Below, in pieces: positions 34,107 through 43,357 of a stretch of DNA of 64,000 nucleotides; position 1 is the first letter of the stretch; each line of letters starts with the position of its first letter. The DNA is from Symsagittifera roscoffensis (taxonomy: Eukaryota; Xenacoelomorpha; Acoela; Convolutidae): the NCBI RefSeq assembly GCF_963678635.1, contig NC_087063.1, forward strand, positions 18,478,143 to 18,542,142, written 5' to 3'. The position numbers were made by a program, and so were the translations under genes. The notes below the pieces were generated by a model, which was not told where the DNA came from, ran no database searches, and saw nothing but the letters and a program-made list of their open reading frames with translations.

Positions 34107-34577
34107 TTACAATTTGTTAAAAAAACATCGAGTCCATGTTCCGTATGCAAATGCTTTTCTTTCTGCACAGTGAAGAGTTTTTGCATGACGAAATGGGTAG
34201 TTGCTACACCTCCAATCATATTCTTCATCTTTGAATATCAAAAACTGAACTTTAGGGCAAGCGTAGTCATCCAAATTAATAATCTTTGTTCCCAAAAATT
34301 CTGATAGAATCTTACATTTTTCATAACTTTGTGCAAAAAATTCCGTGTCTGTGGCTTCTAGATTTTTCAATATTTTTTCAAGTTCAGTATATTTTTCGTA
34401 ACCACTGCTCCAATTGATTCCATGAAGATGCTGTGTACACCAAAAAGATTGGGATGTTGGTTTGAATTTTTTGGGAGGAAGAAAGGAATATCCTTCTGTT
34501 TGTCCAACCTTATAAACTCCTAATTCTTTCACTATATTGCTTTCGATACATTCAATATCCAAAACAACTAGACTCAT
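34107..34577 (-). CDS. Possible RNase H-fold nuclease-like protein, Polinton B
   Basis: 156 aa from ATG at 34577 (MSLVVLDIECIE). The early Asp-x-Glu after a hydrophobic strand, then KELGVYK, resembles the first motif of DEDD exonucleases. Further on: WCTQHLHGINWSSG, a long helical stretch, INLDDYACPK and a C-terminal Cys/His block (WRCSNYPFRHAKTLHCAERK) that might hold the final catalytic residues or a metal. Both the N- and C-terminal motifs are conserved in copy A. The exonuclease idea is tentative; canonical later Asp positions are not clear. The ORF extends upstream to 34664 without need. Confidence 0.5.
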   Translation of the reverse strand: MSLVVLDIECIESNIVKELGVYKVGQTEGYSFLPPKKFKPTSQSFWCTQHLHGINWSSGYEKYTELEKILKNLEATDTEFFAQSYEKCKILSEFLGTKIINLDDYACPKVQFLIFKDEEYDWRCSNYPFRHAKTLHCAERKAFAYGTWTRCFFNKL

Positions 34578-34617
34578 TCTGTTAACTGATTTCTCTGGAG
34601 TTTTTTGTAAAAAATGA

Positions 34618-35013
34618 TTAATAATCAAACAAGGCATATACTGATGAAGCAAATATTTTAACATATAAACAGAAAAATAATCCAGTCACGTGACCAAGAA
34701 AGCTTGAACTGGGGAGACTAGATGCAACATAACAATACCCAGGACCTTTTTTTGTAGTAGATCCAGAAGAGTCATGTAGAATTGCATGTAGTCTAAAAAT
34801 TTTGGAATTTGCAAAAAAGTAATCCATACAGGAATTTCCGTGTCCAATTAGTCCTCCAAAAGGAAATTTTTGGTCCATTTCTTTTAAATTTATGTCCGGG
34901 TCCAAAACAATACAGGTACAAAGAAATAAATTTTTTCTTTTTGTATTTGATGAGAAATCTTGCCTAATAATCTCAAAAACTCTTAGAATTTCAATCAATT
35001 TCTGTACGTTCAT
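34618..35013 (-). CDS. 131-aa Polinton protein with hydrophobic C-terminus
   Basis: Open from ATG at 35013, overlapping the preceding gene by 23 bases. The middle has IFRLHAILHDSSG and KKGPGYCYVASS. The last 25 residues (SFLGHVTGLFFCLYVKIFAS) are hydrophobic and could be a membrane anchor. Conserved in copy A (14022-14420). No family recognised. Confidence 0.6.
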   Translation of the reverse strand: MNVQKLIEILRVFEIIRQDFSSNTKRKNLFLCTCIVLDPDINLKEMDQKFPFGGLIGHGNSCMDYFFANSKIFRLHAILHDSSGSTTKKGPGYCYVASSLPSSSFLGHVTGLFFCLYVKIFASSVYALFDY

Positions 35014-35419
35014 TTTCTACAGTGCATTCGTCAATAATGATACAAGATTTTTTGAAGGTCTCTACATAACCTAGTAATGAAGGAAGCATATCAATTAATT
35101 TATCATATTCTTCTCTTTGTAGTTGTAAAGATTGATTATTTTTCCATTGATTTCCATTTCTACGATATTGTACAAGTTCTATTTTTTTGGTATCTGATCT
35201 GTATCCTATGTGAATTTTTCTTCTACCATTATGCAGAATCCACTCAAAATGAGATATTTGGGAGTCTACGTCCAAATTCTGCAAGTTTGGTAAGTTTTGT
35301 GATTCTATAATTGTTAGTGAAATTTTTTGGGACTTTTCTTCTAGAACAATATGAAAAAGTCCTAATTTATTGTGAAGTTTTAAGAGTAAATTTCTTGAAA
35401 ATTCAATATTCCAACTCAT
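34991..35419 (-). CDS. 142-aa Polinton protein, unknown function
   Basis: ATG at 35419 (MSWNIEFSRNLLLKL) is preferred over an upstream TTG because copy A shares it. The protein alternates beta-like stretches (HIVLEEKSQKISLTII, HFEWILHNGRRKIHIGY, KIELVQYRRNG) and ends with an acidic tail. The pattern recalls a beta-rich nucleic-acid or protein-binding fold, but no family is recognised. It overlaps the 131-aa gene. Confidence 0.55.
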   Translation of the reverse strand: MSWNIEFSRNLLLKLHNKLGLFHIVLEEKSQKISLTIIESQNLPNLQNLDVDSQISHFEWILHNGRRKIHIGYRSDTKKIELVQYRRNGNQWKNNQSLQLQREEYDKLIDMLPSLLGYVETFKKSCIIIDECTVENERTEID

Positions 35420-35555
35420 ACTGTTCAACACCAATACTAAATGAAAAATGATTTTGAGGATAAATAGTTAAATTACAAGACAAAAACATAAACAACACAA
35501 ATTATTGTACATTACAGTTCTCAACAAACATACAGTCTTCCAAAATTTGGGTCAG

Positions 35556-36041
35556 TTATTTGAATTCGTTCAAAGTATAGTTGACATAGGCAACTTGTTT
35601 CATTGCTTCATTCTTTTTTGCGGTGAACAGTCGAATCTGAATGTAGGGAGGTTTGTTAATATTGTACTTCTTGATCGTGACACAAACTTGTCTTCTTTTG
35701 TATGTTGCTATGTCATACACTTTGTTGCAGTTCGCAAGCTCCTGATCCATAGTTGACTCTTTGTCAGAAGTGAGTTCCAATATAGGAACGAGTCCAAGGT
35801 TTTCAGCATCGTGAATAACAGTATTTCTAATTGCTGAGATTCCTTCTCCTTCTTTTTCACCAAGATAGACTTGCTGTCTTTTTTCGAGTTGTCCCAACTC
35901 ATTTTTCTTGAATAGTTGAAAGCAGGGTTCAAAATAAATTTTCCCTCTGTAGGATTTTTGGGACCAAGCAAATCTCCCAATTCTTCTTTGATTTTTTGAG
36001 AATTCAATGTAATTGGGACTTGTGTTTTTTCTTGAGTACAT
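35556..36041 (-). CDS. 161-aa Polinton protein, unknown function
   Basis: ATG at 36041 (MYSRKNTSPNYIEF). Basic N-terminal half with GRFAWSQKSYRGKIYFEP, then EKRQQVYLGEKEG, and a C-terminal beta-like part VCVTIKKYNINKPPYIQIRLFTAKK. It is open in copy B and deleted from copy A, so coding status rests on one copy and on its place at the head of the leftward gene block. A competing frame at 35708-36007 looks like a shadow. Confidence 0.5.
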   Translation of the reverse strand: MYSRKNTSPNYIEFSKNQRRIGRFAWSQKSYRGKIYFEPCFQLFKKNELGQLEKRQQVYLGEKEGEGISAIRNTVIHDAENLGLVPILELTSDKESTMDQELANCNKVYDIATYKRRQVCVTIKKYNINKPPYIQIRLFTAKKNEAMKQVAYVNYTLNEFK

Positions 36042-36255
36042 TTTTGAAGAACACACTGATCAGATGAAGAGAAATGAGAGAAATGAATTTGAGATTAAAC
36101 GAAATTGAAAGTAAGCAATATGAGTCATTCACTGATCCATAAAAGGAAACAGAACTATATTTGGAATTTTTGAGGGGAATTTCCAAATATGGAATTGTGT
36201 AGGTGTTAGTGTTCCTATATAAATCCACAATTTTCAGCAAAAATCATTGTTCCAG

Positions 36256-36855
36256 ATGGTTGCAGCTATGTGTCAAGCTCTTCCCAGCTTTTATTCAGAG
36301 TAATGTCAAAAATCGCTATTTATTTCCGTTTCCAGTGATTTTTACGAAAAATATATAGTAAACAATAACTTTTGTGTCTCTACCCACAATTCTTACTGTT
36401 CTTTGGAAAATTGTAAGTTCCACATACTTCTGATTGGTTCATCTTTCGATCAAATTTTACAACGATTGGGTAATTTTCATTTCACATACCAAATTATCGA
36501 TTGTCTTTACACTCTGTACAAATACAGATTTTATTCGAATGTTATTTCATCAACTGGCGAAGTTTTCAATCAACTTGACCGCGCTGTTCATCACAATTTG
36601 AAATGGAAAGGAGCAGAAAAAATGCCAAGTGTTGCAAAGAAAAGACTGTTACGCAAAAAATTCGAACGTCACTATTTATGTTCTAACCAGAAACTAGCTT
36701 CCACACAAACTATTGGTTCAGCTTTTCTAGAAAGAGTTCGTAAAGTACAAAACTCAAAATATGAACATGATTTGTTAAAAATAATTGACTGTTTTATTGA
36801 TGGTTATGGATTTGTAAATAGTGATCATTTCAATTTTTCAATAAAAAACTTCTGA
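36256..36855 (+). pseudogene. Lone opposite-strand gene of unknown function, Polinton B (one stop)
   Basis: From ATG at 36256 (MVAAMCQALP) the frame has a TAA at codon 16 (36301-36303) and is then open to 36855, 199 codons in all. Visible: IGSSFDQILQRLGNFHF, TGEVFNQLDRAVHHNL, a basic stretch VAKKRLLRKKFERHY and the most conserved block NSKYEHDLLKIIDCFIDGYG. Copy A (12840-13465) keeps the start MCQA and the last block. It faces the capsid block head-on and is followed by a minisatellite. No family recognised. Separate transcription and placement suggest an accessory, possibly host-interaction gene, but this is a guess. Confidence 0.6.
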
Positions 36856-36989
36856 TATTCCACCTATTTTCTCTCATATGTTTACAAAATTACCATTAAT
36901 TACCGAAAAAAAAATCACCGTTGTCAGAAACCTTTGCACAAAACATTTTCAAACATGTAAGAAAGATGTAATACTTGTTTTGATTTTCC

Positions 36990-37390
36990 AAAAGTTGCGA
37001 AAAACATTTCAATTTTTTTTAACAAGTTGTAAGAAATGTTTCAATTTTTTTGACATAATGCGAAAAGTGTTTCAACTTTGTTGAGAAGATGCGAAAAGTG
37101 TTTTACTTTTTTAACAAGATGCAAAAAGTGTTTCAATTTTTCACTACATATGCGAAAAATGTTTCACTTTTTTCGAAAAAATGCGAAAAGTGTTTTACTT
37201 CTTTCGATAAAATGCAAAAAGTGATTCAATTTTTTCGACAAAATGCGAAAAGTGTTTTACTTCTTTCGATAAAATGCAAAAAGTGTTTCAATTTTTTCGT
37301 CAAAATGCGAAAAGTGTTTTACTTTTTTTCGACAAAATGCAAAAATTGTTTCAATTTTTTCTACAAAAGGCTAAAAGTGTGTACAAGATG
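36990..37390 (+). repeat. Minisatellite, about 31-33 bp unit, Polinton B
   Basis: About twelve imperfect units alternating gcgaaaagtgttttactt and gcaaaaagtgtttcaatt, each followed by ttttcgacaaaat. The alternation gives a higher period of about 64 bases. The ORFs through it (repeated KMQKVFQFF) change frame from unit to unit and are by-products. Confidence 0.9.
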
Positions 37391-37632
37391 CAATATCGAT
37401 TAGCTATCTTTTTACTTGTGTACAGTTTTTCTAGTGTTTTTCCGAATTTTTGTGCAAAAAATTAATCAAATTTTTTAACATGTGTGCGAGTTCGGAGTAC
37501 TTAATTAAGTTCTAATTGTTTTTCAATGGTTTACCTTGAACCTCTCATCTATTCTCATAATCAAAGTGAAATTGAAGAAATTAATTACAGAAAACGAAGT
37601 CAAAACCAAACAACCTTTATTTACAAAAACAT
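37391..37632. other. Intergenic, nothing recognised
   Basis: Convergent gap between the minisatellite and the end of the 126-aa gene. Confidence 0.3.
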
Positions 37633-38106
37633 TTAATCAAAGAGCTGTCGAGCAGCAGAAGAGTTCTGGAGGTTCTCTATAGAACGCAGAGCTGGACGAG
37701 GTTCCATTGCTGGTGGTTGTTGTGGAACTGAAGGCGTCATTGTTTCTGAGAATCCCTCATCTTCATCTATTGTGATGGGGTTTTCGACTGATCCTTCCTC
37801 CTCCCAAGGAAAGAGGAAGTCGTCGACAGGTTGAGCCACAAATCTTGAGTCCGGAATCTCGGGATAGTTCATTCCCACATGATCAGAAACTTCCCCCGTC
37901 ATTTGCATTGTTCCAAGTTGGTTCTCTGTGATGGGAACTTGCATCATATGATGATCGTTGAAATCCCTTCGCATCACTTCCACCATGTGCCAGACTTGGA
38001 TTGGGATATCCATCGTGCCAGAAAAACTCCAGAGACTGTTTCTCGCACTTGAATTTGTACTAGATCAGGCGAAAATTCTACAGAGTACATGAGGTTGCTG
38101 TTTTGC
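37633..38106 (-). CDS. 126-aa Polinton protein with overlapping upstream frame
   Basis: Main frame: ATG at 38013 (MDIPIQVWHM) to 37633, 126 aa, acidic (VENPITIDEDEGF), with a Pro-rich stretch and SIENLQNSSAARQLFD at the end. Upstream, an ATG near 38106 opens MIFSVQNSNLMYSVEF in a different frame and continues past the main ATG. Copy A shows the same two frames in the same relation. So the gene may be two overlapping ORFs, use a frameshift, or carry a shared old lesion. I see no classical slippery heptamer. No family recognised. Confidence 0.55.
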
Positions 38107-38200
38107 ACTGAGAAGATCATTTTGAGCAATAAATTGAGTACAAGAGTAAAAATAAGAAAGAGTTGAGAGAGAGGTAGTTGACGGAAGATAAGTTGAAAAC

Positions 38201-38205
38201 AAGAT
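38201..38205. repeat. 5-bp target-site duplication, left of BEL element
   Basis: aagat, repeated at 41955-41959. Confidence 0.9.
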
Positions 38206-38794
38206 TGTTGCTTGCAGCAAGCAGCCTAATCGAGTGAAAAAGGAAATGGAAATTATTAACCGCCAAAAAACTGATTTAAACAAACAAAGATTGTTTCAAA
38301 TGTTCGATTTAATCTACGCGGGATTAATCCCCTTTTTATGTAATGTAATTTTATATCGAATTATCCAAATTTTCAAAACAGCTTGTAAAAATGATCCACA
38401 TTAAGAAGCAGCAGTTGGGTTAGCCTTGTGACTCTGGTTTAGACAGATAGAGACTAGATCAAGGCTCATTGCACAAACTCAACGAGTAAAAAAATTGCGA
38501 ATATTGCGATACAACGTTTTAGAGTTCTTGTATTGTAATGCTAGCATTGAATACTCGCTGCAGGCACACGCCAAAAACCCATTGAAGTTATATTGACATT
38601 TGCAAGATTTTTCTTCTTAAATAAAAGATGTTCAACTTCATTGTCTTGGTATACACAATAAAGCAGGTATAAGCTGTTCCCCTCCCTCTGATATACAATC
38701 ATATCTTCGTTGAATCAAAGTTAAAGTAAAATCTCAGCTACGTCAAGCTGAGTTGGTCCGCTATTGAAAAGTTTTAGGCTTCGGCGAGAAACCA
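38206..38794 (+). repeat. 5' LTR of BEL/Pao element
   Basis: 589 bp, TG...CA ends. Identical by eye to the 3' LTR except t at 38421 against g at 41581. It is followed by ttgatccgcgtcgaccc, the likely primer-binding region. Confidence 0.95.
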
Positions 38795-38867
38795 TTGATC
38801 CGCGTCGACCCGGACACAACGAACCAAGAACTACTAACCATTAACCACTAACCACGAACCACGAACT

Positions 38868-41334
38868 ATGAGTGATACCAACGACCAGTACGATCTACGA
38901 AGCTTCGCGAACGAGCAAGGCGATGTACGATTAGTTGCGAACGAGCAATCAGGTCAGAGCAATGCGAACGAGCAGAGCGATCAACCAGCTGTTGTGAGCG
39001 CGCAACATGGACAAAACGATCAGTCAGGACGAACATACCTGAAACTGGTTCACTCCAGAAGTGGTCACAAGACATGCATTTCTAAGCATAGGCATCGAAT
39101 AAACTCAATCCGATCGGTCAATCCAGTGACTGATCTTGCTGGCTTGCGAATTTCTCTTGCTGTCATAAGAGAGACCCTCACATCGATCAGTGAAAAGGAT
39201 CGATTGATAGAGGACGTTGTACCAGACGAACGTCTGCAAGCCGAGCTTGAAACGGCTTGTGAGTTCAGAGCGGAGGTACGAGAATTCATTCAGCAGACGA
39301 ATGATTTCTTGGAAGATCAGCAAGCGTCTTCCAGAGGATCGACAGGAGAAGCGAACGGGCTTCATACAATGTTCTCACCAAGATCAAGTCAGATCAAATT
39401 GCCAAAGATAGATCTTCCCTCCTTCAGTGGGAAGTATACAGAGTGGACGAGCTTCATCGATCAGTTCGATTCTGCTGTACATGGAAACCCAAACCTCCAA
39501 AACGCTGAGAAGTTGAACTACCTCAAGTCTTCACTTCGAGGAGAAGCACACAATCTGATCAAGAATGTAGCAGTAACAGACGTGAACTACGAGCTCGCAA
39601 GGAGGACTCTAATGGACCGATTCGACAACAAGAGGTTCATTGTAAGCATGCATCTCAGTGCTGTGTTAAACTACCCGACTTTGAAAACCGAAGATGGAAC
39701 AAGCCTCAGGAAGTTTTTGGAATGTTTGCGCGAAAATGTGGCTGCATTAGAAGTGCAAGGCTGTAATACTCAAGACTGGGATCCAATACTGGTTCATGTG
39801 ATTGAGCAGAAACTGGATCCAGAAAGCCAAAAGCAATGGCAGCTTCACAACCCAGGAAGAGAGCTCCAGAAACTACACGAGCTTGACGATTTCATTAGTG
39901 CGCGAGCGAGGGCACTAGAAGCAGTGAAGTCATCAATCACTATACAGAAACCAACGACTCGAATTGAAGCACATGCTGATGTCCAAAGTAAAATCGACCG
40001 AAGGCAATCGTATGGAGCAACAACTGTGGACGAGCAATGTGTGTTTTGTGGAGCACTTCATAGTGTAACTGCATGTAACGAGTTCAAGAAGTTGATAGTA
40101 CATACACGGAAAGACGAAGTGACTTCCAAACAACTATGCTTTAATTGTTTGCGCCCAGGGCATTTGGTAACGAAATGCCCAAGCACGCACAATTGTAAAC
40201 TGTGTGGAAAAAGACACCATTCTCTTCTTCACGTGGACAATCAGCACAGGGAACAACAGAATACAACTGAGAGAAATACTGTAAACGATTGTCATACCAG
40301 TGGAAACAACCTGTGTACTGCCATTAGTGCTAAGGAACCTGACAAAACGGCCCTACTTGGAACTTGCAGGATACCGCTGTTCAACCAACACAGACAGGAA
40401 ATCATTTGCCGTGCCTTGATAGACAATGGATCACAGTTGAACTTCGTCAGTGAAAGCTTCGTACGACGGAATGGATTGCCTCGTAAATCAGTCAACCAAA
40501 CAGTGAAACCAGTTGGAACAGCACCCCCACTAGAGACGAGAGGTCTTGATAAATTTGTCGTTGCCTGGAGAAGACACATTAAGAGCAGATTTCTTCATCA
40601 TGCCCCAAGTCACATCAGATCTACCAGCAGACGATGTGGATGTACGCGAGCATAACCTTCCATCTCGATATGCACTGGCGGATCCAGATTTCGACAAAAG
40701 AGGAAGGATTGATCTTCTATGTGGTGTTGAATTGGCAAACGAGCTCACCACTGGTAAACGGATACGAGAAGGATCTCTCAGCTTGGATGAATCAATTTTT
40801 GGCTGGATTGTGAGTGGATCAGTACAGTTTTTAAGCAGGCGCAACGATGATAGATTTTTGCAAGCAAACTTTGTCAGTCAGGTGTCTGATCTGGACATAA
40901 ATCGATTGGAGACAGTTGATGACTTGCCTTCGAACCGAAGCCCTCGATCAAACGAAGAAGATTTTGTTGAGGATCATTACGACAAAACAACTGTAACTGA
41001 GCCAGATGGTTGCTACTGTGTTATTTTGCCTTTCGAGACAAACGTTGGAACCTTCGAGTGCAGAGCCAATGCACCCAAACCATTCTTCAGTCTGGAACGC
41101 AAACTTAAGCCGGATGTGGTTTTATACACTCAGTACCAAGACTTCATCAAAGAGTTCCGAGACATGGGTCACCTAGAAGAACTCATTGAAGTTTTCTGGA
41201 AGCGATGGAGCAAGGAGTACTTGTCTTCTCTGCAGCCTAGGAAGGAGTGGAATTCAAAACAGCGACTTCAATACCGCAAGGGGTCGCTGCGTCCGGCCTT
41301 GCACAAAACTAAGCAAATTCACAGTCATTGTTGA
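38868..41334 (+). pseudogene. BEL/Pao gag-protease with fused 3' pol remnant
   Basis: ATG at 38868 opens 595 codons to 40655. A polar leader with Asn/Glu/Gln-rich repeats is followed by the gag-associated domain (LPKIDLPSFSGKYTEWTSFIDQF), three zinc-binding segments (CVFCGALH...C, CFNCLRPGHLVTKC, CKLCGKRHH) and the aspartic protease motif ALIDNGSQLNFV, where the usual D-S/T-G is DNG. Near 40540 the reading shifts to a second frame (40546-41334) with the end of the protease region (LADPDFDKRGRIDLL, FGWIVSG) and the pre-RT region. At about 41189 it joins FWKRWSKEYLSSLQPRKEW, the post-integrase domain. The join marks a deletion of several kilobases compared with complete BEL elements. Confidence 0.85.
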
Positions 41335-41365
41335 ATGAACTTGGCTCATTCAAGGTGGGCGGCAA

Positions 41366-41954
41366 TGTTGCTTGCAGCAAGCAGCCTAATCGAGTGAAAA
41401 AGGAAATGGAAATTATTAACCGCCAAAAAACTGATTTAAACAAACAAAGATTGTTTCAAATGTTCGATTTAATCTACGCGGGATTAATCCCCTTTTTATG
41501 TAATGTAATTTTATATCGAATTATCCAAATTTTCAAAACAGCTTGTAAAAATGATCCACATTAAGAAGCAGCAGTTGGGTGAGCCTTGTGACTCTGGTTT
41601 AGACAGATAGAGACTAGATCAAGGCTCATTGCACAAACTCAACGAGTAAAAAAATTGCGAATATTGCGATACAACGTTTTAGAGTTCTTGTATTGTAATG
41701 CTAGCATTGAATACTCGCTGCAGGCACACGCCAAAAACCCATTGAAGTTATATTGACATTTGCAAGATTTTTCTTCTTAAATAAAAGATGTTCAACTTCA
41801 TTGTCTTGGTATACACAATAAAGCAGGTATAAGCTGTTCCCCTCCCTCTGATATACAATCATATCTTCGTTGAATCAAAGTTAAAGTAAAATCTCAGCTA
41901 CGTCAAGCTGAGTTGGTCCGCTATTGAAAAGTTTTAGGCTTCGGCGAGAAACCA
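41366..41954 (+). repeat. 3' LTR of BEL/Pao element
   Basis: 589 bp, preceded by the purine-rich aaggtgggcggcaa (likely polypurine tract) and followed by the aagat duplication. Confidence 0.95.
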
Positions 41955-41959
41955 AAGAT
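41955..41959. repeat. 5-bp target-site duplication, right of BEL element
   Basis: aagat, identical to 38201-38205. Confidence 0.9.
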
Positions 41960-42049
41960 AATTAGAGCTGAGAGAGCAGGTAGTTGACGGTAGTTAAGTT
42001 GAAAATAAAATGATTTTTAGTTAGGAGTTAGGGGTACCTTCAACTCGAA

Positions 42050-42250
42050 TGTGTGGTTTTAACCAATCAGAATTGATTTTCCTTATTTGGATTGTAGTCG
42101 TGTCTAATCAGATTTCAGCTTCCTTTTATGGGATTCTTGGATAAAAGTCGTGTCCAATCGGAAACAAAGCTCCATTTTGGGTATTGTCGTTTCCAATCAC
42201 AAAATTGATCATTTTTGTTCTTGTTGTCGTATCCAATCAGAAGACGCTTT
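42050..42250. promoter_or_regulatory. CCAAT repeat array, Polinton B
   Basis: Four imperfect repeats at about 50-60-base spacing: taaccaatcagaattg, gtcgtgtctaatcagatt, gtcgtgtccaatcggaaa, gtcgtttccaatcacaa, and then gtcgtatccaatcagaag at the gene end. Each holds CCAAT or a near match, the NF-Y type box. It lies between the 52-aa gene and the BEL insertion. A promoter or replication function is an inference. Confidence 0.5.
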
Positions 42251-42408
42251 TAAGGCCTTAAATCTTCCAAATAAGTAAAAATATACACAAAAGCAATTGC
42301 AAAAATAAATGACCAGAAGTTGTTTGCAGTAAAAATAAGAAATATTGCTGATATAAGTAACAAAAGAAAGAAAATTAATAAAAGTAACATCTCTGCAACT
42401 TTTTTCAT
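42250..42408 (-). CDS. 52-aa hydrophobic membrane protein, Polinton B
   Basis: ATG at 42408 (MKKVAEMLLLL) to TAA at 42250-42252. Residues 8-27 and 32-46 are hydrophobic enough for two membrane passes, and the protein ends in the polar TYLEDLRP. Copy A (to 11229) keeps the second helix and the YLEDL.P ending, including the stop position, which argues for a real gene despite its size. It follows the 173-aa gene in the same direction. Small viroporin-like proteins have such a layout, but no function is shown. Confidence 0.55.
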   Translation of the reverse strand: MKKVAEMLLLLIFFLLLLISAIFLIFTANNFWSFIFAIAFVYIFTYLEDLRP

Positions 42409-42473
42409 CAAGTTAATTGAATTTTTTGTATGTAATCAATGAGAAATTGCTGATTTTTGAGTAGATAGTCAAG

Positions 42474-42995
42474 TTATTTGATTTTGATGTAAATTTGGGA
42501 AGATAACTCAAAGTTGACGAATTTTTCAAAGCAGACTTCTGGAAATCTGATTCCAAACCGAATCAAGCAGGATTTTGAACTTTGAAAATCTTTAAAGAAA
42601 TGAAGGAATAAAGAACTTTGCTGAGGTGTTTTTACAAATTTGGGTTTTGGATAGGGGATAAAAAGAGTTTTTGATATATTATTGTACGATTTTTTGATCA
42701 ATTTCAAATTCTCGAGAATAAACAAAATTTCTTTCCTTGTGAGGTGTAATTCAGCCGTAAGTTTAAAACTTTGATACGCAATATGTGAATCAAAAGTAAA
42801 CTCTTTGATTGACTAAGTTTCTCTGAAGAGACCTTTACTTAGTCGGATAACTCTATTTTGTACAATAAAGACGTCCAAAAAATTATGAAAAAAGTAAGAG
42901 TCAACATCTATTTCATCAATAAGAAAATCAATTGGAATTTTTTCTTTTTTCTTATAAAGTAACTCGAGGAAGCTCAAATGTTTTTTGATAGACAT
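42474..42995 (-). pseudogene. 173-aa Polinton gene of unknown function, B (one stop)
   Basis: ATG at 42995 (MSIKKHLSFLELLYKKKE). In-frame TAG at 42813-42815 (codon 61), otherwise open to 42474. Features: an acidic/hydrophobic first part (IDFLIDEIDVDSYFFHNFLD), then RKEILFILENLKLIKKS, a Pro/Lys stretch (IPYPKPKFVKTPQQ) and the conserved LFLHFFKDFQSSKSC...FEKFVNFEL. Copy A (10505-10977) retains most of this and has a sense codon at the TAG position. Divergent from the polymerase across a 360-base gap, so probably an early gene sharing that promoter. No family recognised. Confidence 0.6.
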
Positions 42996-43357
42996 TTTTC
43001 AAATAATGACTAAGGTTTTTTAAAAATAATAAGCAATTCACTTTTAGAAAATGCTGAATTCTGATTGGTTGATTTCCAACAAACAGTGTTACTAAAAAAA
43101 TACTCAATTCTGATTAGTTGATTTTCTCTAATAAAAAGCAAAAAAAAACTTATTTCATTCTGATTTTCTTTTACGTTAAAAGCAACTGCTCTATACTTTG
43201 ATTAACTACTTGAAATAAATTTCAAATATTTTTAACAATTCAAAGTAAGTAAAAATTATTTTTACTAAATTTTTTGGAACATTTTAAATCTCCCAATTTG
43301 ATATGTACCAAGTACTAACAGCTTTACATTAATACCTAAAAACTCTCCCATTTTTAG
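42996..43357. promoter_or_regulatory. Divergent promoter region of the polymerase and 173-aa genes
   Basis: Three repeats of attctgattggttgattt type (43055, 43111, 43157; the third is partial), each holding the inverted CCAAT box ATTGG or a one-base variant, spaced about 50 bases. A bidirectional promoter is inferred from position. Confidence 0.5.

Larger units (their letters stand above)
38206..41954 (+). mobile_element. BEL/Pao LTR retrotransposon, internally deleted
   Basis: Two 589-bp LTRs flank 2,571 bp. The internal frames encode BEL/Pao gag, zinc knuckles and protease, the start of the reverse transcriptase region, then jump straight to the domain normally found after integrase. The catalytic reverse transcriptase, RNase H and integrase are missing, so it could only have moved using enzymes of a relative. 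LTRs differ at one base, so it is a very recent insertion, younger than Polinton B, in which it lies between the 126-aa and 52-aa genes. Confidence 0.95.

Noticed and set aside
35708..36007. 99-codon ORF overlapping the 161-aa gene
   Set aside because: Shadow frame; the other frame runs longer, starts with ATG and has a more protein-like composition.
37089..37403. 104-codon ORF with repeated KMQKVFQFF
   Set aside because: The repeat unit is not a multiple of three and the frame changes along the minisatellite, so it is not a repeat protein.
38020..38045. Classical -1 slippery heptamer in the 126-aa gene
   Set aside because: Frames differ by -1 but no X XXY YYZ heptamer sits in the right phase in either copy.
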